Program-made: the position numbers and the translations under genes
In this document: positions 1 to 4,879 of the stretch, in pieces
How the letters are laid out: each line of letters starts with the position of its first letter
Numbering within the stretch: the first letter of the stretch is position 1
The notes under the pieces: generated by a model
Database searches by the model: none
Told to the model about the DNA's origin: nothing
The model's input: the letters and a program-made list of their open reading frames with translations, nothing else
Source of the DNA: Ignavibacteria bacterium
GTDB taxonomy: Bacteria > Bacteroidota > Ignavibacteria > Ignavibacteriales > Melioribacteraceae
Length of the DNA stretch: 5,533 bases
Assembly: GCA_027347545.1 (NCBI GenBank)
Contig: DAIEQT010000197.1
Coordinates: 1 to 5,533, forward strand
Direction: 5' to 3'

Positions 1-46
1 TTCGTTCGGGACGAAGAGGTCGGGAGTTCGAATCTCCCCACCCCGA
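1..46 (+). tRNA. tRNA-Pro(CGG), 3' portion only (5' part lies before the window)
   Basis: The window starts inside the anticodon stem. The visible parts are anticodon stem TTCG(1-4)/CGAAG(12-16), the 7-nt loop TTCGGGA (5-11) with anticodon CGG at 7-9 and G37 after it, and a 5-nt variable loop (17-21). They continue with T stem GGGAG/CTCCC around loop TTCGAAT (22-38), acceptor strand CACCCCG (39-45) and discriminator A46. The acceptor strand predicts a 5' end of CGGGGTG, which is typical of bacterial tRNA-Pro and agrees with the anticodon. The bases after the discriminator are CAA, so CCA is not encoded and must be added enzymatically. The acceptor and D arms cannot be checked because the 5' half is outside the window. 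Confidence 0.9.
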
Positions 47-49
47 CAA
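17..49 (+). repeat. 33-bp direct repeat, copy 1 (3' end of intact tRNA-Pro)
   Basis: Positions 17-49 are identical to 324-356, base for base. The repeat spans the variable loop, the T arm, the acceptor 3' strand, the discriminator base and three bases beyond it. The match breaks at both ends (G16 versus A323, C50 versus T357). The offset between copies is 307 bp. Confidence 0.95.
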
Positions 50-51
50 CT

Positions 52-303
52 ATGAATTGCTACACAACATATATTTTGTACAGTACAACAAAAAATAAAT
101 ATTATGTTGGTCACACAAACAATATTACTCGAAGATTGACCGAACACAATTCGGGTCAAAATAAATCTACAAAGCTCGGCTCTCCTTGGGAATTAGTCTA
201 TACGAAGGAGTTCGATTCAAAATCAGACGCGTATCAGTCTGAAATTAAGATTAAGAATAGAGGCGCTAGTAGATTTCTTTCTGATACTGAGATAAACGGT
301 TAG
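52..303 (+). CDS. Small GIY-YIG family endonuclease (UPF0213/YhbQ-like)
   Basis: This 83-residue protein is a minimal single-domain GIY-YIG nuclease, expected to cut DNA with a divalent metal. The variant first half-motif is Y7-I-L, with Y17-Y18-V-G20 as the YIG half. R27-R28, H32 and metal-ligand E64 (in SEIKIK) sit at the spacing expected for the family. The length is close to the usual 80-100 residues for stand-alone members. There is no extra DNA-binding domain and no secretion signal. The ATG is only 6 nt after the tRNA discriminator base, with no Shine-Dalgarno sequence. The frame is open further upstream through the tRNA to the window start, so an earlier start cannot be excluded, although the fold begins right at this ATG. 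The TAG stop lies inside a tRNA D-loop remnant. Substrate and role are unknown; homing, repair and neutral passenger are all possible. Confidence 0.85.
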   Translation: MNCYTTYILYSTTKNKYYVGHTNNITRRLTEHNSGQNKSTKLGSPWELVYTKEFDSKSDAYQSEIKIKNRGASRFLSDTEING

Positions 304-353
304 CGCGTGGCGCTTTGGCGCCAAGGTCGGGAGTTCGAATCTCCCCACCCCGA
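298..353 (+). pseudogene. tRNA-Pro 3' remnant lacking its 5' half
   Basis: Reading from position 298, GGTTAGCGCG fits the D loop and D-stem 3' strand of a tRNA. It is followed by anticodon-stem-like TGGCG (308-312) and CGCCA (319-323). The variable loop, T arm and acceptor strand (324-352) and discriminator A353 are identical to those of the tRNA-Pro at the window start. The anticodon loop has only 6 nt (CTTTGG, 313-318), one short of a normal loop. TGG is present but the flanking positions 37/38 do not fit. No matching CGGGGTG 5' acceptor strand occurs upstream; the GIY-YIG coding sequence stands there instead. It is therefore not a functional tRNA, and it may descend from a tRNA-Pro(UGG). 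Confidence 0.75.
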
Positions 354-356
354 CAA
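324..356 (+). repeat. 33-bp direct repeat, copy 2 (end of tRNA remnant)
   Basis: Exact second copy of positions 17-49, forming the T arm and acceptor end of the tRNA-Pro remnant. Perfect identity means either recent duplication or continued gene conversion with the functional tRNA. Confidence 0.95.
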
Positions 357-376
357 TTAACACTTAACCAAAACAA

Positions 377-408
377 TTTTGTCAGTATATAATATTCTGT
401 TAATTTAG
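377..408 (+). promoter_or_regulatory. Candidate promoter for the pyrRBC operon
   Basis: TTTTG (377-381) followed 19 nt later by TAATTTAG (401-408) resembles the Bacteroidota pattern of a -33 TTTG and a -7 TAnnTTTG. An alternative is the perfect sigma70-type -10 TATAAT at 388-393, whose best -35 is a poor TTAACC at 364-369. Either would start transcription shortly before the PyrR-binding hairpin at 423, as an attenuator requires. The choice between them cannot be made by eye. Confidence 0.35.
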
Positions 409-422
409 CTCAACGAAATTTG

Positions 423-455
423 TCCTTTAACATTTATCCAGAGAGATAATAAGGA
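423..455 (+). promoter_or_regulatory. PyrR-binding loop (anti-antiterminator hairpin) in the pyr leader RNA
   Basis: The lower stem TCCTT (423-427) pairs with AAGGA (451-455). The upper stem TTATC (434-438) pairs with GATAA (445-449) and is capped by CAGAGA (439-444). An asymmetric internal loop TAACAT (428-433) lies opposite a single T450. The terminal UCCAGAGAG, the UAA-rich 5' bulge and the CCUU/AAGG base closely match the binding loops of Firmicutes pyr leaders, as recalled from the Bacillus subtilis sites. Because pyrR itself follows at 547, the site most likely binds PyrR-UMP, which would hold this hairpin closed and let the downstream terminator form. Confidence 0.85.
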
Positions 456-493
456 TTGAAAAAAGAGAATTACATATCAAGACAAAAGCGAAA

Positions 494-526
494 CCTCGAA
501 GGCGTTGCCTCTCGGGGATTTTTTTT
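494..526 (+). terminator. Intrinsic terminator of the pyr attenuator
   Basis: CCTCGA (494-499) plus AGGC (500-503) pairs with GCCT (507-510) plus TCGGGG (512-517), with a single bulged C511, one T-G pair and a GTT loop. The GC-rich stem is followed by A518 and eight T residues (519-526). It lies downstream of the PyrR-binding loop and 20 nt before the pyrR start codon, so it would stop transcription before any pyr gene. That position marks it as a regulated attenuator and not the end of an upstream gene. Confidence 0.88.
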
Positions 527-546
527 ATCAGCCAAGGCATAATTAA

Positions 547-1095
547 ATGGATATCAAAGCAAAGCTTTTTGACGAAGAAGGTTTCAACAGAACGCTAACC
601 CGTCTCGCGCACGAAATTCTCGAACGGAACAAGGGCTCTAAGAATTTAGTGCTAGTCGGAATGAGAACGCGCGGCGAATTTATAGGTTCGAGAATTTTTC
701 AAAAGATTAAAGAGATTGATAAATCCGAACCGGATTTTGGCGTTCTAGACGTTACACTTTACAGAGATGATTTCCGCACGCGGCTTAAGCAGCCTGAGAT
801 TGGTGTTACCAACATTACTTTCGATATCAATGATAAACATGTAATCCTTATTGATGATGTTCTCTACACCGGAAGAACTGTCCGCGCTGCGCTGGATGCA
901 TTGATGGATCTCGGAAGACCAACTACAATTCAGCTTTGTGTAATGGTTGATAGAGGGCACCGCGAATTACAAATCAGAGCTGATTTTGTCGGCAAGAATA
1001 TTCCAACCTCGATTAATGAAGAAGTGAGAGTAAGAATTAAAGAAACCGATGGCGAAGACGCAATCTATTTAGTAAACGCTCCAAGCAAAAATTAG
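547..1095 (+). CDS. pyrR: PyrR: pyr operon RNA-binding attenuation protein / uracil phosphoribosyltransferase
   Basis: PyrR senses UMP and UTP against PRPP and binds pyr leader RNA; most members also convert uracil and PRPP to UMP. At 182 residues it is full length (usual size near 180). The type I phosphoribosyltransferase PRPP loop is at residues 99-111 (VILIDDVLYTGRT, acidic pair D103-D104). The LDVTLYRDDF segment (67-76) and the VDRGHRELQIRADFVGKN region (134-151) are PyrR hallmarks. N-terminal R15, T18, R19 and H22 in the RTLTRLAHE segment match positions implicated in RNA binding in the Bacillus protein, from memory, so the RNA surface appears conserved. AAGG at 534-537 is a modest ribosome binding site 9 nt before the ATG. 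It is the first gene of the operon and probably autoregulated through the leader hairpins at 423-526. pyrB follows after 11 nt. Confidence 0.95.
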   Translation: MDIKAKLFDEEGFNRTLTRLAHEILERNKGSKNLVLVGMRTRGEFIGSRIFQKIKEIDKSEPDFGVLDVTLYRDDFRTRLKQPEIGVTNITFDINDKHVILIDDVLYTGRTVRAALDALMDLGRPTTIQLCVMVDRGHRELQIRADFVGKNIPTSINEEVRVRIKETDGEDAIYLVNAPSKN

Positions 1096-1106
1096 AGAGA
1101 AAATAT

Positions 1107-2030
1107 ATGTCACTATCAAGCAGACACTTACTTGGGCTGAGCGGTGTTCCTAAAGAGGATATCCAGCTTATTCTTGATACCGCAAGAACATTCCGGGAGG
1201 TTTTGGAAAGACCGATCAAGAAAGTACCAACCTTACAAGGTAAAACTGTTGTAAATCTGTTTTACGAAAATTCTACAAGAACAAGAATCTCTTTCGAGTT
1301 GGCACAGAAAAGACTTTCGGCAGATACGATTAACTTTGCTACTTCTACAAGCAGCGCGAAGAAAGGAGAAACTTTCAAAGATACTGTACGTAATATTGAA
1401 GCTATGAAAGTAGATATGATTGTCGTTCGCCATCAATCAGCCGGAGTGCCGCAGTACTTAACAAAGATCAGCAAAGCGAATATCATCAACGCCGGCGACG
1501 GTTTGCACGAGCATCCAACCCAAGGATTGTTAGATATGTATTCCATCAACGAACGTTTAGGAAGATTGGAAGGATTGAAAGTGTGTATAGTTGGAGATGT
1601 TGCTCACAGCCGCGTTGCTCTTTCAAACATTTACGGATTAAAAACAATGGGCGCGCAAGTTTCTGTTTGTGGTCCATCCACAATGATTCCTTTTGGAATT
1701 GAAGCGCTCGGAATAAAAGTTTATCACAAGATTGAAGAAGCGTTAAAAGAAAATGATGTTTTGAATGTTATCCGCATTCAGCTTGAGCGCGATGCCGGAA
1801 GGAGAATTCCTTCACTGCGCGAATATCATAATTACTTTGGTGTTACAACCGAGCGGATCGAAAAATTCAACAAAGACATTGTTATTCTTCATCCCGGACC
1901 AATTAACCGCGGCGTTGAACTTTCTTCGGAAGTTGCCGATGGACCGTACCAGGTTATTCTCGATCAAGTTACAAATGGCGTTGCAGTTAGAATGGCTGTT
2001 CTCTATCTGCTCGGCACAATGCATTCATAG
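1107..2030 (+). CDS. pyrB: Aspartate carbamoyltransferase catalytic subunit
   Basis: This cytosolic enzyme joins carbamoyl phosphate and L-aspartate to give N-carbamoyl-aspartate, the committed step of UMP synthesis. The 307 residues match the usual catalytic chain. The carbamoyl-phosphate site is S56-T-R-T-R60 in the ENSTRTRISFE segment. The SSAKKGET loop (82-89) carries the active-site lysine contributed by the neighbouring subunit. HEHPTQ (134-139) and R168 follow. In the aspartate domain, R223, the ERDAGRRIPSLREY loop and HPGPINRGVE (262-271) are in place. No key residue is missing. No pyrI regulatory subunit is nearby, so control is probably by PyrR attenuation and not by an allosteric partner in this operon. 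A GAGAGA stretch overlaps the pyrR stop upstream of the ATG. Confidence 0.96.
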   Translation: MSLSSRHLLGLSGVPKEDIQLILDTARTFREVLERPIKKVPTLQGKTVVNLFYENSTRTRISFELAQKRLSADTINFATSTSSAKKGETFKDTVRNIEAMKVDMIVVRHQSAGVPQYLTKISKANIINAGDGLHEHPTQGLLDMYSINERLGRLEGLKVCIVGDVAHSRVALSNIYGLKTMGAQVSVCGPSTMIPFGIEALGIKVYHKIEEALKENDVLNVIRIQLERDAGRRIPSLREYHNYFGVTTERIEKFNKDIVILHPGPINRGVELSSEVADGPYQVILDQVTNGVAVRMAVLYLLGTMHS

Positions 2031-2041
2031 GAAGGTGAAAA

Positions 2042-3331
2042 ATGAAAATAATTTTGAAACAAGTAAATCTGCTGCACCCGGAACAAAAACTAAATGAACA
2101 AACCGATTTGCTGATTGAAGATGGAGTGATCAAAAAGATTGGTGGGATTACAGAACCGGAATTTAAGGAAGCCAAAGTTTATGAAATGAACGGCAAGTTT
2201 TGCTCGCCGGGATTTTTTGATATGCATGTTCACCTCCGCGAACCGGGCAGAGAAGATGAAGAAACAGTTGAAACAGGGTGCAATGCAGCAGCTGTAGGCG
2301 GATTCACGGGCGTAGCTTGTATGCCAAACACGAATCCGGATATAGATTCTGCTGAGGTGGTTCGCTTCATTAAAGAAAAAGCCGCAAGGCATTTGGTTGA
2401 TGTTTTCCCGGTTGCGGCGGCAACATTAGCTAGAAAAGGAGAAGCAATTTCTCCGATGCTTGAACTTTACGAAGCTGGCGCAGTTGGCTTTAGTGATGAT
2501 GGTGTTGCAATTAAATCAGCAGGTATTCTCCGTAATGTTCTAGAATATTCTAAGATGATGGACGCTCCGGTAATTGAACATTGTGAAGATGAATCTTTAG
2601 CCGGCGGTGCAATGAATGAGAGTTTTACTTCTACACTTCTTGGTTTGCCGGGCATTCCAAATGTTGCTGAAGATTTAATTGTTATTCGTGATATTATGAT
2701 GGCTGAGTTTACCGGAGGAAGAGTTCACATTGCGCATATCAGTTCAAAGAACGCCGTTGATCTCGTTCGTCAAGCGAAGAAAAAGGGAATCAAAGTTACT
2801 GCGGAAGTGGCGCCGCATCATTTTGCGCTGACTGATGATTTGTTGAAAACTTTTGACACAAATTATAAAATGAATCCGCCGCTTCGAACCCGGGAAGATG
2901 TTGATGCAATGATAGAAGGATTGAAAGATGGGACTATTGATTGTATTGCAAGTGATCACGCGCCGCATTCGATTGAAGAGAAAGAAATGGAATTCATTTA
3001 TGCACCAAATGGAATTCTTGGTTTGGAAACTCAGATTGGCCTGGCAATTTCTGAATTAGTGAAGAAGAAACACTTAACTCTCGATCAGTTAGTTGAGAAG
3101 TTTGCAATCAATCCAAGAAAGATTTTGAATTTGCCGGTTCCAAAAATTAAAGTAGGTGAATTAGCCAACTTTACAATTTTCGATCCGGAACAAATCTGGA
3201 CAGTTGACATCACGAAATTCAAATCCAAAGCTAAAAACTCACCTTACGATAAACGTTTGCTCACCGGAAAAGCCGTTGCAGTTATCAATAAAAAGAAAAT
3301 GTTTATTGATGAAAAAATGATGGAAATCTAA
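2042..3331 (+). CDS. pyrC: Dihydroorotase, class I
   Basis: This zinc amidohydrolase cyclises N-carbamoyl-aspartate to dihydroorotate, using the product of the preceding gene. The 429 residues fit class I (pyrC/pyrC2-like) enzymes of about 420-430 residues and exceed class II enzymes of about 345. Metal and catalytic residues visible are H62 and H64 in DMHVHLREPG, D152 in GFSDDG (the position that bridges the metals in class I), H180 in IEHCED, H232 in HIAHISS and D305 in ASDHAPH. Substrate-binding MNPPLR (277-282) and the loop NGILGLET (323-330) are present. It is therefore expected to be active and not one of the histidine-less structural homologues. GAAGGTG (2031-2037), right after the pyrB stop, is a good ribosome binding site 4 nt before the ATG. 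A terminator hairpin follows 9 nt after the stop codon. Confidence 0.95.
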   Translation: MKIILKQVNLLHPEQKLNEQTDLLIEDGVIKKIGGITEPEFKEAKVYEMNGKFCSPGFFDMHVHLREPGREDEETVETGCNAAAVGGFTGVACMPNTNPDIDSAEVVRFIKEKAARHLVDVFPVAAATLARKGEAISPMLELYEAGAVGFSDDGVAIKSAGILRNVLEYSKMMDAPVIEHCEDESLAGGAMNESFTSTLLGLPGIPNVAEDLIVIRDIMMAEFTGGRVHIAHISSKNAVDLVRQAKKKGIKVTAEVAPHHFALTDDLLKTFDTNYKMNPPLRTREDVDAMIEGLKDGTIDCIASDHAPHSIEEKEMEFIYAPNGILGLETQIGLAISELVKKKHLTLDQLVEKFAINPRKILNLPVPKIKVGELANFTIFDPEQIWTVDITKFKSKAKNSPYDKRLLTGKAVAVINKKKMFIDEKMMEI

Positions 3332-3340
3332 CTTAGTTAA

Positions 3341-3386
3341 ATACAGAGCTGTTCAATTAAAGATACAGCTCTGTATAGATTTTCTT
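3341..3386 (+). terminator. Terminator of the pyrRBC operon
   Basis: A perfect 12-bp inverted repeat, ATACAGAGCTGT (3341-3352) and ACAGCTCTGTAT (3365-3376), encloses a 12-nt loop and is followed by AGATTTTCTT. The T run is short and interrupted, so termination may be less complete than at the other two terminators. The position directly after pyrC supports the call. Confidence 0.75.
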
Positions 3387-3505
3387 AAACAAAGCCCAAC
3401 CAATTTGTAATTCCCACTAAAACGAACAAAATTCTTGGTTTTTCCGTCTAATCCAGCAAAAAGCAGTTGGCATATTGATTGAGTATATGCTATCAGAACA
3501 ATAGT

Positions 3506-3510
3506 GGAGA
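3506..3510 (+). promoter_or_regulatory. Ribosome binding site that decides the lipoprotein start
   Basis: GGAGA lies 5 nt upstream of the ATG at 3516. An in-frame GTG at 3504 overlaps it and would add only MEKV, with no Shine-Dalgarno sequence of its own at a useful distance, so ATG 3516 is preferred. Confidence 0.6.
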
Positions 3511-3515
3511 AAGTG

Positions 3516-4346
3516 ATGAAAAACTTAAAAAGAATTTACCTCGCAATGATAATTGGGGCAGCTTTCATTTTAGGCGGATGTGATGAATTTGATCATTATT
3601 ATGATGACACACCACCAGCAGCGCCGAGAAATATTCGTACAGTAACCGGCGATCAGCGCATTGATATTTATTGGGATGAAAACCGTGAGCACGATGTTGC
3701 CGGATACAACGTTTATTATTCCTATTCATACGATGGAAAGTATGAACTTATCGGCAGCACAGAATCAACTTACTTTATTGATGAAGGCGGTAAAAACGGA
3801 GATACTTATTACTACGCTGTAACTGCTTACGATTACGATGGCAATGAAAGTGAGTTGAGTAACGATGTAGTTTACGACACCCCAAGACCAGAAGGTTTTA
3901 ACCAAGCAGTATTCGATTATAACCGTTCGCCAAACAATTCCGGTTATGATTTCAGTCAGTATCTTGTACTTCCGTATGATGATAAAGCAGCAGATTTCTT
4001 TTTCGAAAAGTATAATGGTATAAACTATATCAATGTTTGGGAAGATTCCGATGTTCAAGATATGGGCGCTACAAAAGATATTTGGGATATTAGCTACGCG
4101 CCGCAATCAGGTTGGGTAGCAATGAAACAAGGTGAAAACATTAAATACGTTGAAGCAATACCGGGACACACTTACGTAATCTGGACATGGGATAATCACT
4201 ACGCAAAAGTGAGGGTAAAAAGTATCAGCGGCGACAGATTAGTATTTGATTGGGCTTATCAATTAGTTGAAGGGAACCGCGAGCTTAAAAGAAGTGTACC
4301 AGAAGAAAGAAAACCATTACCGGCAAATGCAAAAAGAAATTTATAA
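3516..4346 (+). CDS. Putative lipoprotein with fibronectin type III domain and unrecognised C-terminal region
   Basis: The 276-residue product begins with a lipoprotein signal: MKNLKR, then a hydrophobic stretch (residues 7-19) and lipobox LGGC with C22 as the lipidated cysteine. The mature N-terminus is strongly acidic (CDEFDHYYDD), which in Bacteroidota can favour surface export; that is an inference. Residues 34-122 form a fibronectin type III-like domain, from PPAAPRNIRTVTG through RIDIYWDE and DVAGYNVYYS to YYYAVTAYDYDGNESELSN. The remainder (about 123-276) is rich in aromatic residues and probably beta-stranded, with WVAMKQGENIKY and GHTYVIWTWDNHYAKVRV; I do not recognise it. No catalytic motif is visible. 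Binding or cell-envelope roles are possible, but function is unknown. The gene stands alone between two terminators. Confidence 0.82.
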   Translation: MKNLKRIYLAMIIGAAFILGGCDEFDHYYDDTPPAAPRNIRTVTGDQRIDIYWDENREHDVAGYNVYYSYSYDGKYELIGSTESTYFIDEGGKNGDTYYYAVTAYDYDGNESELSNDVVYDTPRPEGFNQAVFDYNRSPNNSGYDFSQYLVLPYDDKAADFFFEKYNGINYINVWEDSDVQDMGATKDIWDISYAPQSGWVAMKQGENIKYVEAIPGHTYVIWTWDNHYAKVRVKSISGDRLVFDWAYQLVEGNRELKRSVPEERKPLPANAKRNL

Positions 4347-4374
4347 GCATTCACTGCATACAAACTCCTCAAAG

Positions 4375-4402
4375 AAGCATGCCCTTAGCGGTATGCTTTT
4401 TT
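4375..4402 (+). terminator. Intrinsic terminator after the FN3 lipoprotein gene
   Basis: AAGCATGCC (4375-4383) pairs with GGTATGCTT (4390-4398), nine pairs including one G-T, around loop CTTAGC. Six T residues (4397-4402) follow, partly within the stem, and then a further T-rich stretch. It lies 28 nt after the stop codon. Confidence 0.88.
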
Positions 4403-4449
4403 GTTTCTTTTAACTATTTTGGTTCGTACTAAAAAGCAAAAATCGGGCA

Positions 4450-4878
4450 ATGAAAACAATCTTGAAACGGAATATTCTATTACAGCTTTTGCTTATTCTT
4501 ATTGGTGTCTCAGCAAACGCGCAAGACATGAAGCCTAAAGAAGCGGTAAAGCTTTTTGTTAGGATTGAAGATGGAATTGGTTCCGGTTCAGTGGATAAAT
4601 TTTCGAATTATTTCTCGCAGAGGAATTATCTAAGTTTTACAAACGGGGCTGCGGGTTATTACAGTGCAAACCAATCTTACTATGTAATAAAGGATTTCTT
4701 AAGCGTGAATCAGCCAATTTCGTTTAAAATTACGAATATGGTTACAGAAACCGCTACGCCATTTGCAGCCGGTACACTGAAATACATTTCAAAGGGAATT
4801 AGAACAACAGCTACGGTTTTTATTTCACTCCAGTTGATTGAAAATCAGTGGAGAATTTCTCAGATCACAATAAATTAG
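4450..4878 (+). CDS. Small secreted DUF4783-like protein
   Basis: The 142-residue product has a clear Sec signal peptide: KTILKR, hydrophobic core about residues 9-20, and cleavage after ANA24 before Q25. The mature part of about 118 residues starts with a helical segment (EAVKLFVRIEDGIGSGSVDKFSNYF). It continues with SYYVIKDFL and ends in strands AAGTLKYIS, TTATVFISLQLIENQWRISQITIN. This pattern fits the NTF2-like fold of DUF4783 proteins, which are common in Bacteroidota and have no known function; the family call is from memory of the pattern. No lipobox is present, so a soluble periplasmic location is likely. The next gene starts one nucleotide after its stop, so the two are probably translated together. 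No clear promoter is visible in the 47 nt between the upstream terminator and the ATG. Confidence 0.75.
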   Translation: MKTILKRNILLQLLLILIGVSANAQDMKPKEAVKLFVRIEDGIGSGSVDKFSNYFSQRNYLSFTNGAAGYYSANQSYYVIKDFLSVNQPISFKITNMVTETATPFAAGTLKYISKGIRTTATVFISLQLIENQWRISQITIN

Positions 4879-4879
4879 A

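Larger units (their letters stand above)
50..356 (+). mobile_element. Candidate tRNA-associated GIY-YIG unit (ORF plus tRNA 3' part)
   Basis: The stretch between the end of the tRNA-Pro and the end of the tRNA remnant repeats as one 307-bp period, bounded by the 33-bp tRNA-derived direct repeat. It contains only a GIY-YIG nuclease ORF and a tRNA piece running from D loop to acceptor end. A nuclease that cut a tRNA gene and supplied a replacement 3' half would leave an intact upstream tRNA and a displaced 3' half downstream, as seen here. This mobility model is inference. A local tandem duplication that captured the ORF would leave a similar pattern. Confidence 0.4.

Noticed and set aside
506..539. 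Possible masking of the pyrR ribosome binding site: TGCCT (506-510) against AGGCA (535-539)
   Set aside because: Only 5 pairs across an A/T-rich spacer, competing with a much stronger terminator stem. Probably chance.
1765..2097. 110-codon plus-strand open frame overlapping the end of pyrB and the start of pyrC
   Set aside because: It lies in another frame of two clearly recognised enzymes, crosses the pyrB/pyrC junction and has no recognisable motif. It is a shadow frame.
3341..3376. The 24-bp-total inverted repeat after pyrC as an operator or recombination site
   Set aside because: It lies 9 nt after the pyrC stop and is followed by a T-rich stretch, so a transcription terminator is the simpler reading.
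3467..3483. Sigma54-like promoter TTGGCAT-N5-TTGAG before the lipoprotein gene
   Set aside because: The -24 GG is present and the spacing to TTG is right, but the essential GC of the -12 element is GA here. A sigma70 reading (TTGGCA, 18 nt, TATCAG) is equally weak. Not called.
3765..4106. 113-codon minus-strand open frame inside the FN3 lipoprotein gene
   Set aside because: It is fully antisense to a gene with a lipobox and FN3 domain. It has no ribosome binding site or motif, and its residue make-up mirrors the sense strand.
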